A stretch of 43,215 bases of DNA from a virus: IMG/VR virus record IMGVR_UViG_3300046011_002503, positions 1 to 43,215 of that record, one strand, 5' to 3'. Each line of letters begins with the position of its first letter. Positions within the stretch are counted from its first letter, which is position 1. The position numbers and the translations under genes are program-made. Below are positions 22,933 through 29,705 of this stretch, piece after piece. Under the pieces are notes generated by a model. That model had not been told where the DNA came from and ran no database searches. It saw only the letters and a list, made by a program, of their open reading frames with translations.

Positions 22933-23275
22933 ATCGTGCTTGTGCTTCGTCTACCGCCTTTTCAGACAGACCTGAGTTGCCGAGAGCCTTGGTTGCAAGG
23001 CGTTCGATAACTGCACCATTCTTTGAAAGGATGGCTTCTTTATCCTGTGTTGTAAAGACTGGCAGACCAGTTTCAGGGTCATAAACAGTTGCAATAACAG
23101 TTAGTGCGTACATTGCAGCAACATCGGTCTTGTCGCCTTTAGCAGCGCCTTCTCCGAGTTTTGCTCTTTCGTTTGCGGTCATCGAACGAACCTCGACAGT
23201 TACTCCCCATTCAGGGATTTCTACGAGTTCCTTTGTGATGTCATCGCTACTGAAAATTGCTTCTTTTAGACTCAT
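22910..23275 (-). CDS. Tail assembly chaperone (gpG-type), 121 aa
   Basis: VEIPEWGVTVEVRSMTANERAKL at about 17-39 is the familiar start of small phage tail assembly chaperones (VPEWG-x-V-x-VR-x-L/M-x2-xER). The rest is helical. It lies between the tail tube and tape measure genes. Most ribosomes should terminate at 22910; a minority should shift into the extension frame. The ribosome binding site is GGAGAAAT. Confidence 0.88.
   Translation of the reverse strand: MSLKEAIFSSDDITKELVEIPEWGVTVEVRSMTANERAKLGEGAAKGDKTDVAAMYALTVIATVYDPETGLPVFTTQDKEAILSKNGAVIERLATKALGNSGLSEKAVDEAQARFPEESRA
22930..22936 (-). promoter_or_regulatory. Candidate +1 programmed frameshift site
   Basis: In the chaperone reading frame, CGA-TTT-CCT allows the Phe tRNA on TTT to slip forward one base to TTC, its cognate codon, after the slow CGA codon. 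This joins ...QARF to LKNPERRF in the downstream frame. The +1 frame is open only from 22950 (after a TAG) and the zero frame ends at 22910, so the shift must fall in this 40-base window. Confidence 0.5.
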
Positions 23276-23327
23276 TTATTTCTCCTTGGACACTAGGTTG
23301 GTCACGACTTATTAAATTGTTATTAAA

Positions 23328-23747
23328 TTATGAAGAATAAGTACCGCGTGTAACGGCACCTGTAACTTGGAACTCTGCTGAGAAAGTTACAACATCGCCA
23401 ACTGCGCCACTCTTCTCGTAAGAAGTCATGAGGCACTCGCCTGTGTACTTTGCATCTCCGTTTGCTGAACCTTCAGGTCCATACTCAAACGACAAAGATG
23501 CCGCTTGTCCTAGAACCGCGCTAAGGTGTGTATCAACTGTTGTATCGAAGTTACCTGATACTGAAATGGTTGCATCGCTCAAACCAACAATGTAGGTCTT
23601 TGCGTTTGAACCAAAACTTGTTGTCTCGGCTGTTTCGACTGTCTGTGGGAATGAAACATCTGTCAGCACATCGCTGATAGTAGTTAAACTTCCCGCTGCA
23701 TTGTCCACCTTGAATACGGTGGCTTTACCGTGTGTGAATGTAGGCAT
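23328..23747 (-). CDS. Major tail tube protein paralogue 2, 139 aa
   Basis: This protein and its upstream neighbour share the start MPTFxHGK, VETAExxxFGSNAKxYIVGL, the VSGxFD/LSGMFDG block, FSAVLG/LSAVLG and a TSYExSGAVxDVV...SAEFQ block. These are tail tube (gpV-like) proteins. Either one copy is the tube and the other a minor or decoration version, or both copolymerise. It lacks the extra C-terminal domain of paralogue 1. Confidence 0.75.
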   Translation of the reverse strand: MPTFTHGKATVFKVDNAAGSLTTISDVLTDVSFPQTVETAETTSFGSNAKTYIVGLSDATISVSGNFDTTVDTHLSAVLGQAASLSFEYGPEGSANGDAKYTGECLMTSYEKSGAVGDVVTFSAEFQVTGAVTRGTYSS

Positions 23748-24472
23748 TAGTTTCTCCTTGCGAAAGCCACTACTGGGGTGGCGGTACCTGTGGAACCTGC
23801 AACCGTGTAGTTCACGCGCAGGTATCTTGCTACGGTTCCAGCAACTTCAACTCTTTCAAAAGTTTTCTGTGTGCTGGTCACGACTGTAAAGGTAATCAAA
23901 TCAGTAAAGGTTGAGTTGTCGGCTGACTGCTGAACCTTGACTGTTATGTTGCCATTACGAGTATTAGTTGGAACGCTTAGAAAGCCTACTCCACCATTGG
24001 CAGATGAGAGGGCGTTATCAACAGATGTTCCATTGCCTGTTGATGAAATGGCGGTGCCTGAAGAAAGAATCTTTCCGTGTTCAACGCCATCGCTTGATTG
24101 GAACTCAGCACTTGTCTGAACAACATCTGCTACTGCTCCTGAAACTTCGTATGAGGTGTCATCTGCCTCAAGCACGATTGCGCTTGCACCATTTGAGTGA
24201 CCTGATGGGGCAACAATGACATTTTGCTTTGTGGTGGAGCCGAGAACTGCCGAAAAAACCACATCTGTTCCTGTTGCTGTTCCATCAAACATCCCGCTAA
24301 GAGAAACTGTGCCGTCGAGCAAACCAACAATGTACTCTTTCGCATTTGAGCCAAAGGCTGAAACTTCAGCAGTCTCTACTGAGGTTGTTGCGCTTACATC
24401 ATTAAAGTAAGTAGAAAAATCGTATTCATTGACAAAAACATTTACATTTTTACCATGTGCGAATGTAGGCAT
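23747..24472 (-). CDS. Major tail tube protein paralogue 1 with extra C-terminal domain, 241 aa
   Basis: Residues 1-140 match the 139-residue downstream paralogue. The last ~95 residues (GGVGFLSVPTNTRNGNITVKVQQSADNSTFTDLITF...ERVEVAGTVARYLRVNYTVAG) form an additional beta-sandwich, resembling the discoidin/Ig-like domains that decorate tail tubes. It couples to the second copy by a TAATG-type junction. Confidence 0.75.
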   Translation of the reverse strand: MPTFAHGKNVNVFVNEYDFSTYFNDVSATTSVETAEVSAFGSNAKEYIVGLLDGTVSLSGMFDGTATGTDVVFSAVLGSTTKQNVIVAPSGHSNGASAIVLEADDTSYEVSGAVADVVQTSAEFQSSDGVEHGKILSSGTAISSTGNGTSVDNALSSANGGVGFLSVPTNTRNGNITVKVQQSADNSTFTDLITFTVVTSTQKTFERVEVAGTVARYLRVNYTVAGSTGTATPVVAFARRN

Positions 24473-24792
24473 TATTCAGTCTCCTCAACTGGGCGTTGGT
24501 GTGGAGTTCCATCTTGAACAAAACCATCGCCATCACCATCTGTTGCATCAGGGTCAAAACCCTCTGCTTCAACGACAGGCTCAACTGGAGCCTCGACAAT
24601 TGGTTCTTCTTTGACAGGCTCAACTACAGGTTCTTCAATTATTGTTTTGGCAGGTTTGTTGGCATCTTCAATTGCGCCAATTTCAGTAAGCCACTTGATA
24701 GATGTGGCTGGTAAATCTTCAACAACATCGCCCGCTTCGGCGCGTTTGTTGGGTGGGTAATCGATACCCTGTAGAACTCGATAGCGAGCCAT
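24472..24792 (-). CDS. Acidic head/tail protein with DGDGxVxDGT tail, 106 aa
   Basis: The N-terminal ~42 residues (MARYRVLQGIDYPPNKRAEAGDVVEDL) form a small beta domain like that of the protein at 34453. Then comes a Pro/Glu/Val-rich linker and a C-terminal DGDGDGFVQDGT, an EF-hand/dockerin-like calcium loop also present at the end of the head protein at 41514. The two-part plan suggests a virion accessory protein with a flexible tail. Function unknown. Confidence 0.65.
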   Translation of the reverse strand: MARYRVLQGIDYPPNKRAEAGDVVEDLPATSIKWLTEIGAIEDANKPAKTIIEEPVVEPVKEEPIVEAPVEPVVEAEGFDPDATDGDGDGFVQDGTPHQRPVEETE

Positions 24793-24805
24793 TCTTACCT
24801 CCTAT

Positions 24806-24836
24806 GACGGCACTTGGGTAGCCCAAGTAAACCGTC
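24806..24836 (-). other. Two-tier hairpin upstream of the tail genes
   Basis: ACTTGGG (24812-24818) pairs with CCCAAGT (24822-24828) around a 3-nt loop. The outer arms GACGG (24806-24810) and CCGTC (24832-24836) pair after a small internal bulge. It lies in the 110-base gap before the gene at 24792, just 5' of its AGGAGG. It has no T run, so it may be an RNA stability or processing element and not a terminator. Confidence 0.55.
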
Positions 24837-24902
24837 TAGGTCACACGGACACAAAGGTAAGACGACCAACTGGGGCGACTAGCGCACATTGCTCATAGTG
24901 TA

Positions 24903-25163
24903 TCAGGCGACTTTTTTTGATTCTTGCAATCTCTTCAAAGTGGCAATCGCGCTGGACTTCAACGCCTTCATATCTTCTTCACCGTACTCAGCATCGTATG
25001 TTGCATAGAACTCAGCATCGCTATAAATATCTTTCCATGATTCTTCGTCGAGTTCGACGGTCACATAAATTTTGTTTCTTTTGAGTTCGATTGCCGACTC
25101 AGAGCAGCCACGATATTTATGGTCGCTCCAAAACTTTAAGGGCAAAACAACAACTTTTGTCAT
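24903..25163 (-). CDS. Hypothetical protein, 86 aa
   Basis: I start at ATG 25163 (MTKVVVLPLKFWSDH...), just downstream of a strong site GGGGGAGGAAA. The product is acidic in its C-terminal half, with no membrane span or recognised domain. It is the only gene between copy 3 of the phage promoter and the tail genes, so it is probably expressed early, with the accessory cassette, although it lies in the structural region. Confidence 0.75.
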   Translation of the reverse strand: MTKVVVLPLKFWSDHKYRGCSESAIELKRNKIYVTVELDEESWKDIYSDAEFYATYDAEYGEEDMKALKSSAIATLKRLQESKKVA

Positions 25164-25184
25164 TTCCTCCCCCTTCCTTATACA

Positions 25185-25213
25185 AGTATAACACAACGGG
25201 GGTTGATAATCAA
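25185..25213 (-). promoter_or_regulatory. Phage promoter with operator palindrome in the spacer (copy 3)
   Basis: Reading leftward: -35 TTGATT (25213-25208), 17-nt spacer, -10 TATACT (25190-25185). AACCCCCGTT (25204-25195) lies at the same offset as in copies 1 and 2. 27 of 28 bases match copy 1 at 3753-3780. It drives the gene starting at 25163. Confidence 0.85.
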
Positions 25214-25491
25214 GGAGCGCGACGGAGCCTTTCTTCTTGAATCATGTTAAGAGTTAGAAAATAGCCAATGCCATCCACGACTGTATCGGGCTTGGTTTGA
25301 TTGACTTCACGGGCAATCTTCATACCGACCATGCAAAGGCTCACTTGCTCGGCAGAAACCTCACAGCCGAGGATTACAGACCATATCTGTGCTGCCCTAG
25401 TAAAGTTATCTAAAGGATGCCCATAGGCGTCCTGACGCTCTCCTGAGACCAACTCAGCAGCGTACATGGCGATGTCTCTAGGGTCGTTCAT
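25210..25491 (-). CDS. DUF6378 family protein, 93 aa
   Basis: From ATG 25491 (ATGA overlap with the phosphoesterase stop) the product reads AELVSGERQDAYGHPLDNF...AAQIWSVILG...VSLCMVGMKIAREVNQTKPDTVVDGIGYF. This is the DUF6378 pattern common in actinophages, which resembles helical all-alpha NTP-pyrophosphatase or deoxynucleotide-metabolism proteins. A role in nucleotide pools is conceivable but unproven. A longer start at 25617 would lie inside the preceding gene. Confidence 0.8.
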   Translation of the reverse strand: MNDPRDIAMYAAELVSGERQDAYGHPLDNFTRAAQIWSVILGCEVSAEQVSLCMVGMKIAREVNQTKPDTVVDGIGYFLTLNMIQEERLRRAP

Positions 25492-26708
25492 AACAACTGG
25501 ATGTCCGACACTCCCTGACTGCTCACTAGGAATGTTAGAACTCCCACATCGGCAATCTCCCCCGTCGATTGTCTCCACCACACGCTTCCCCCGTCGAGGG
25601 CTGGTGCTTGAATCCATTTAACGCCTCCCCAATCTGCAAGTTTGAATGAATGGTAGTGACCAGTTACTAAAATGTCACAATCGCCGATTCTTTGACGCCC
25701 GAGGGTTTGGTCAGCAATCCAACGCCGTAACTTCGCCTCTGTTCCTGCTCCTGAACGAGCAAGGTGTCCATGAGTAATTCCAATAATCTTGCCGTGGACT
25801 TCAAGAGTCAAACTCAACTCATCGGTAGGTATTGCAAACTTTATGTGTCCGTAGGCTTCAGGGTTTGCTTGGAAGATTTCGGCAACGGACTCAACCAAGG
25901 CAACATCATCATTATCTGCAAGTGTTGTAAACGCTTTTCCGTTCTTACGGTTCTCGCCATGGTTTCCACCAATCGCTGCGACGGTAATCGATGGGACAAC
26001 TTTTGACCAGCGAATGAGAGCATCTCTCAAAAGGCGACGAGCAATCTTTACTTGGTCACGCCTATCAACCTCAACTGTAAAAGTCTGAATGTCATAGTGA
26101 CCATCGCATCCTTCAACTAAATCGCCCAAACATAAAACCGTGATGGAATCTATCGGGCGACCCAACTTCTTTAATTCCTTCAATCTCAACTCAACATCAT
26201 CGACTGCTTGAAGCCAACGACCAACTAAACCTTTAAGTCCATCGCCATCTCTTTTTCCTACTTGCCAGTCAGAGGCACAAACAACAAGACTTGCCCCGCC
26301 TTCAATTTCTTTTCTTTCGCGAGGTTTGTGTTTTTTAATCTCTTGAATTAAAGCATCGATGTCAGCAGTTTCTTGTCTGCCTTTGCGAACTACTTTGCCT
26401 TTCCATTGGCGATTGAGAATTCCTAAAGTATCGCCCCACACATTGAAAAGAACTGGCTCTACAACTGCAAAATGTTCAGGGTCTAATCCCCACATTCGTA
26501 GAACGCCTGACCAATCAGGATGACTCTCACCCTCAACTGGAGGTGTAGTTATTGTGCCTTCGTCGCCCATCCATGTAACTCCAGGCGTCCATTCGGCTTG
26601 CCTTTGTCGTGGCTCAGTCTTTTGAACTGAGGCAATCTCTGTAGTCTTTAAGAGATTGTCTAAAGCGTCATCAATGTTCAATTGGACACTTACATCCGTC
26701 TTTGCCAA
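25488..26708 (-). CDS. Calcineurin-like metallophosphoesterase, 406 aa
   Basis: The five metallophosphoesterase motifs appear in order: SDWQVG at about 146-151 (a DxQ variant of DxH), GDLVEG near 195-200, GNHGENR near 248-254, THGH at 312-315 and GHYHS at 350-354. The N-terminal ~110 residues are variable and may bind DNA. I choose TTG 26708, which has AGAAGG four bases upstream; ATG 26738 in the same frame is also possible. Relatives in phages are annotated as Mre11/SbcD-like or DNA-repair phosphoesterases. It is an early-type gene placed inside the structural region. Confidence 0.85.
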   Translation of the reverse strand: MAKTDVSVQLNIDDALDNLLKTTEIASVQKTEPRQRQAEWTPGVTWMGDEGTITTPPVEGESHPDWSGVLRMWGLDPEHFAVVEPVLFNVWGDTLGILNRQWKGKVVRKGRQETADIDALIQEIKKHKPRERKEIEGGASLVVCASDWQVGKRDGDGLKGLVGRWLQAVDDVELRLKELKKLGRPIDSITVLCLGDLVEGCDGHYDIQTFTVEVDRRDQVKIARRLLRDALIRWSKVVPSITVAAIGGNHGENRKNGKAFTTLADNDDVALVESVAEIFQANPEAYGHIKFAIPTDELSLTLEVHGKIIGITHGHLARSGAGTEAKLRRWIADQTLGRQRIGDCDILVTGHYHSFKLADWGGVKWIQAPALDGGSVWWRQSTGEIADVGVLTFLVSSQGVSDIQLL

Positions 26709-27054
26709 ATAACCTTCTACGATGTCTACGCATAACATCAGAGCCTACCGCAATGTTAAATGTTGCTAACAATTCAACTAAGCGAGCCGAGTTAATCTTT
26801 TCATTCAACAATGCTTCCTTGAATTTAGTTCGTGCTGGTTCGGGCAACTCATTTGTAATTCTTCCTACCGAACATCCGTTTTGAACTTTCCATACACCAA
26901 CTAATTCATCAAGTGCTGATACGAACTCATCCTGATTTATTTTTGGATTTACAGCGGGGACAGCGGATACTCCACGGGCGCGTTGCGCTTTCGAATAAGA
27001 GACGGTCACATTTCCAGCATCGCTGGAACTCGTCGGTTGTTGCGTTTCTGCCAT
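26671..27054 (-). CDS. Hypothetical, probable DNA-binding protein, 127 aa
   Basis: A low-complexity Ser/Thr-rich N-terminus precedes a helical part and a C-terminal RLVELLATFNIAVGSDVMRRHRRR...CKCP. This resembles the HTH-plus-C-x-C ending of small actinophage regulators. Its first ~128 bases overlap the Com-like gene in another frame; a GTG at 27009 would shorten this overlap. It also overlaps the phosphoesterase gene. Function unknown. Confidence 0.65.
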   Translation of the reverse strand: MAETQQPTSSSDAGNVTVSYSKAQRARGVSAVPAVNPKINQDEFVSALDELVGVWKVQNGCSVGRITNELPEPARTKFKEALLNEKINSARLVELLATFNIAVGSDVMRRHRRRLFGKDGCKCPIEH

Positions 27055-27112
27055 ACGGGTCTACCACTCTCTCTTGTGGAGGAAACTCCTCGTTTACATT
27101 CGCACTAGACAT
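26927..27112 (-). CDS. Com-like zinc finger protein, 61 aa
   Basis: RCWKCDRLLFE (about 31-41) and IRCPRCKSKN (49-58) form the C-x2-C...C-x2-C ribbon of Mu Com, the small RNA-binding activator of mom translation. No mom-like gene follows. The next start codon lies inside this gene, so a translational control role on the neighbour is possible. It overlaps the tail terminator gene by 19 bases. Confidence 0.65.
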   Translation of the reverse strand: MSSANVNEEFPPQERVVDPYGRNATTDEFQRCWKCDRLLFESATRPWSIRCPRCKSKNKSG

Positions 27113-27519
27113 CGGAAATTCACCGAAATTAGCGGACGATACTTTGGGTCTACTCCTAGTAGGTTTACCGAACCCATAGGTTCAATACGCATAATATGCA
27201 CCCCTGAGACGGTTTGTTCAAGCACCGACGCGAGCAAAATTCTAATCGTGTCGGCTTTGTCTCTAGCCGTTGGATAGTCCTCGCGCCCTGCTCGGCAGAT
27301 AATCTGAAGCATTGGGTAATCAATGCGGATACCACCCGCCCCCATAGTAAAGGTTGGGGAACTGCCTGAGTTCTCATAAACGGCAACACACGCATCGGGA
27401 GTCTCGGGCAAGGTACCTAAAAAGATGGATGTTCCAAGGGTGCCTTGGCTGGCATGAGCGCCAAATGCGCTCGCGGTGTTTTGGAGATAGTCGCCTATCG
27501 ATTCAAGAATTGTTGCCAT
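27094..27519 (-). CDS. Tail terminator protein
   Basis: Length (141 aa), position next to the connectors, and the pattern of an N-terminal helix (TILESIGDYLQ), beta strands including FLGTLPETPDACVAVYENSG, YPMLQIICRAG, ARDKADTIRILL and a final strand pair (YRPLISVNFRCLV) match the minor capsid/tail terminator family of siphoviruses. It caps the tail tube at its head end. Confidence 0.8.
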   Translation of the reverse strand: MATILESIGDYLQNTASAFGAHASQGTLGTSIFLGTLPETPDACVAVYENSGSSPTFTMGAGGIRIDYPMLQIICRAGREDYPTARDKADTIRILLASVLEQTVSGVHIMRIEPMGSVNLLGVDPKYRPLISVNFRCLVRM

Positions 27520-27923
27520 TATGCACTCCTACTTTTTAGAATGTGGATTATTCTACGCGAGATGTTATTTTGGATTTCAGCAAGAGATTGCATGAATGGC
27601 TGTTCAAGGTATTTAGCCTGTGTCGGTGGCTTATGGTAGTTGCCGATAATCTCATGGACATAAAGCGCATAGGAGGCTGCTGGACCACCGTAAAAGATGT
27701 CCACATACATTCCTTGCCCTGAACCTTGGATAGCGCTAACGCCACCTGAGCCACGAAGGGCGCCTGTATCAACTGGGACAAGAACCTGAGACTTGGCAAA
27801 AATAACATTTGCCTCTTCATAAATTGCTATAGCAACTGCTTTGGGAGCCTCTAACTGGGCTGCGCGTAGAACGGCTTGCAACTCAACATCACCCTCAAGG
27901 GTGAATGTGTAGGTTTTTGCCAT
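27519..27923 (-). CDS. HK97 gp10-like neck/tail completion protein
   Basis: VPVDTGALRGSGGV (about 49-62) followed by SYALYVHEIIGNYHKPP... and a long C-terminal helix is the hallmark of the HK97 gp10 family (PVDTGALR...YAxYVHE). These proteins join the head-tail interface and tail completion. It is coupled to its neighbours by overlapping or adjacent junctions. Confidence 0.88.
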   Translation of the reverse strand: MAKTYTFTLEGDVELQAVLRAAQLEAPKAVAIAIYEEANVIFAKSQVLVPVDTGALRGSGGVSAIQGSGQGMYVDIFYGGPAASYALYVHEIIGNYHKPPTQAKYLEQPFMQSLAEIQNNISRRIIHILKSRSA

Positions 27924-27925
27924 GA

Positions 27926-28264
27926 CTACCGCCCAAATCGAATGACGGTGTGATGCGCTCCGTTTTCATCTGCGATGTTATCGATTGCATTGATAGTAAA
28001 AGTGTCCGCCCCGACAACCATTCTATGAGCAACAGTAATTGTAGTTTGTGGTCCGTTTGTAATAAATCGCCCGATGTCTACGACTTCAATACCTTGTACA
28101 TCTTTAGATTTTGTTGTGTCGTAAATGAGACGACCCGTTGCTGACACATTTGTATTGGATGCGCCAAAGGTAGGTTTGTTGTACTTATCAACTGATGCCC
28201 TTGGTGTGAAAACAACCGTATCAGTCATGAACTCCGCGACTTTGGAATAGATAGCGTCAGCCAT
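27926..28264 (-). CDS. Head-tail stopper/connector protein, 112 aa
   Basis: This is a small beta-barrel-like protein with TDTVVFTPRASVDKYNKPTFG and a C-terminal GAHHTVIRFGR, resembling gp16/HK97 gp8-type stoppers by order and size. The TGRLIYDTT block is typical of this group. Its position between the adaptor and the gp10-like gene is canonical. Confidence 0.7.
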   Translation of the reverse strand: MADAIYSKVAEFMTDTVVFTPRASVDKYNKPTFGASNTNVSATGRLIYDTTKSKDVQGIEVVDIGRFITNGPQTTITVAHRMVVGADTFTINAIDNIADENGAHHTVIRFGR

Positions 28265-28272
28265 GATTACTC

Positions 28273-28719
28273 CTACTCAGGTACGCGCTGGTCGTAGATG
28301 TTGTTCGGGTTGTCGTGGACACCAGCATAGAAATCTGTGTTGTAATCTTGAACACTTCTATCATTGGTTGAAAGCAAACTGTTGGCATTAGCCTTCATTG
28401 ATGGAGGCGCTTTACGCATCTTACGGTCAAGGAATGAGTTGGCAAGGTCTTGGTATTGCTTGCTTTTTGCAGTAAAGGACTCAGAAACAGAGATGTCTCC
28501 AACACTCTTTGAAGTGCTATCTGCCAAACGGCTAAAGCGTGAGACTAGAGTTTCACACGCAGCGCGACAGATTTCATAAACATTTGTTCCCCACTCGGTA
28601 ATAAGGTAATCCAACTCTTCATCAGAAAACAACACATCAGTTGATGTTGTGTCATTGATGAGAAAGCGCACTCTGTTACGAAGGCTTGTTGTTGGGTCGC
28701 CCGAGTAGGTAAAAGTCAT
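28273..28719 (-). CDS. Head-tail adaptor (gp6-like), 148 aa
   Basis: NRVRFLINDTTSTDVLFSDEELDYLI (about 16-41) is the signature start of gp6/gp15-type adaptors: V-R-xLI-x-D...xFSDEEL. A helical core (CRAACETLVSRFSRLAD) follows. The adaptor docks to the portal ring and is the first connector of the operon. Its start overlaps the stop of the gene upstream (TAATG). Confidence 0.85.
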   Translation of the reverse strand: MTFTYSGDPTTSLRNRVRFLINDTTSTDVLFSDEELDYLITEWGTNVYEICRAACETLVSRFSRLADSTSKSVGDISVSESFTAKSKQYQDLANSFLDRKMRKAPPSMKANANSLLSTNDRSVQDYNTDFYAGVHDNPNNIYDQRVPE

Positions 28720-28931
28720 TACATCCCACCGAGCATGAAATTGATAGTACGAACGCTGTCATCTGTTGCCGAAGCGGTCAAAGTAGCGTAAGTAGAAGCA
28801 GCGGTAGCCGTAGTCAAATAATCATTCAACTCAGTATCCACATCGGTAGCCAAATTGAGAAAGTCTGTGTGAACGGCAGGATTATCACCTGCGGTTGGGT
28901 ATCGTAACCCTTTAGATGTAGTACCTGGCAT
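28719..28931 (-). CDS. Small virion protein (MPGTTSKGLRYP type), 70 aa
   Basis: The N-terminal MPGTTSKGLRYPTAGDNP...LNLATDVDTEL is familiar from many actinophage structural genes located near tail fibres. The C-terminal half is Thr/Ala rich. Likely a fibre-related or trimerisation protein; function unproven. It follows a stretch with several hairpin-forming bases and starts the connector group. Confidence 0.65.
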   Translation of the reverse strand: MPGTTSKGLRYPTAGDNPAVHTDFLNLATDVDTELNDYLTTATAASTYATLTASATDDSVRTINFMLGGM

Positions 28932-28968
28932 TGCAACTCCTTAGTTCAGGGTTTTATTGTACCCGACC

Positions 28969-29670
28969 CTATTTGTACTCTTTTCTTTGCCACCAAAATC
29001 TCTTATAGCGGTCAAAAAATACTGTGCCAAACTTTCGTGCGTCAAAGGCGTATTTCTTTTTTTCTCTTTCCCCACCTAACTCGGATGTCCAATTTTCTCT
29101 CTTGAAAGGAATCACTTGAACAAAGGGTGTTCCAGCAGGAATCATGCCTTCAAAATTAGGGTCGCGTAATTTAATAAACATGTTAAATGGCATCGAAAAT
29201 TCATCAGTATCTACAATTCCATTGGCTGTAATTATCGGAGTTGGTTCATGATGCTGGGGTTCGCAAATTAAAACTGACCAACCTTTAGGAGTTTTGATGC
29301 TCCAAGGATGAACAATCCTTACCGCGTAATTTATGTCTCGGGAGTACGGGTGATTTTGAAATTGCTCCATAGATTGAAAAGCAATGGCTTTCATTTCATT
29401 CCATTGAAAATAAGGACCTTCAGGAGTTTGGCGTACATAAATGTCATAGGGGGTCTCAATAATGTAACCAGCAGTCATTAAATCCCAAACAGGCATACAC
29501 TTTTTAATTGTGCTGTAAGGTCCATTATCTAATCTTGGTGCTTTTTTGCCGTCAGGTGAGGTGTAACTTTTTGCTTTTTTGTACCACTCAGGTATGTATT
29601 CTGAAGCGGGTTTTGGTTTTGCCAATACACCTTCAGGGTTATCTATGTCTGTAAAAATAATTTTATTCAT
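28969..29670 (-). CDS. DUF6065 family protein, copy B, 233 aa
   Basis: This is a paralogue of the gene at 5681, sharing KPxPAS, KKCMPVWDLMTAGYII, TPKGWS, VDTD and GTPFVQVIPFKRENW. Copy B also has HPYSRDINY and HEPTPIITANGI. The family has no known reaction. Here it lies between connectors and tail fibre genes, so it may be packaged or act late. Its ribosome binding site AGGGAGG is part of a small hairpin. Confidence 0.8.
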   Translation of the reverse strand: MNKIIFTDIDNPEGVLAKPKPASEYIPEWYKKAKSYTSPDGKKAPRLDNGPYSTIKKCMPVWDLMTAGYIIETPYDIYVRQTPEGPYFQWNEMKAIAFQSMEQFQNHPYSRDINYAVRIVHPWSIKTPKGWSVLICEPQHHEPTPIITANGIVDTDEFSMPFNMFIKLRDPNFEGMIPAGTPFVQVIPFKRENWTSELGGEREKKKYAFDARKFGTVFFDRYKRFWWQRKEYK

Positions 29671-29675
29671 TAAGC

Positions 29676-29696
29676 CTCCCTTAACAGATTAGGGAG
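29676..29696 (-). promoter_or_regulatory. Hairpin covering the DUF6065-B ribosome binding site
   Basis: Reading leftward, CTCCCT (29696-29691) can pair with AGGGAG (29681-29676) around a 9-nt loop. The second arm is the Shine-Dalgarno sequence of the gene starting at 29670, so translation may be dampened unless the hairpin is opened. Confidence 0.45.
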
Positions 29697-29705
29697 AGCG
29701 TACTA

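Noticed and set aside
24865-24875. Partial operator CCCCAGTT before the tail genes
   Set aside because: Only half of the palindrome is intact and no -10 follows at the expected spacing.
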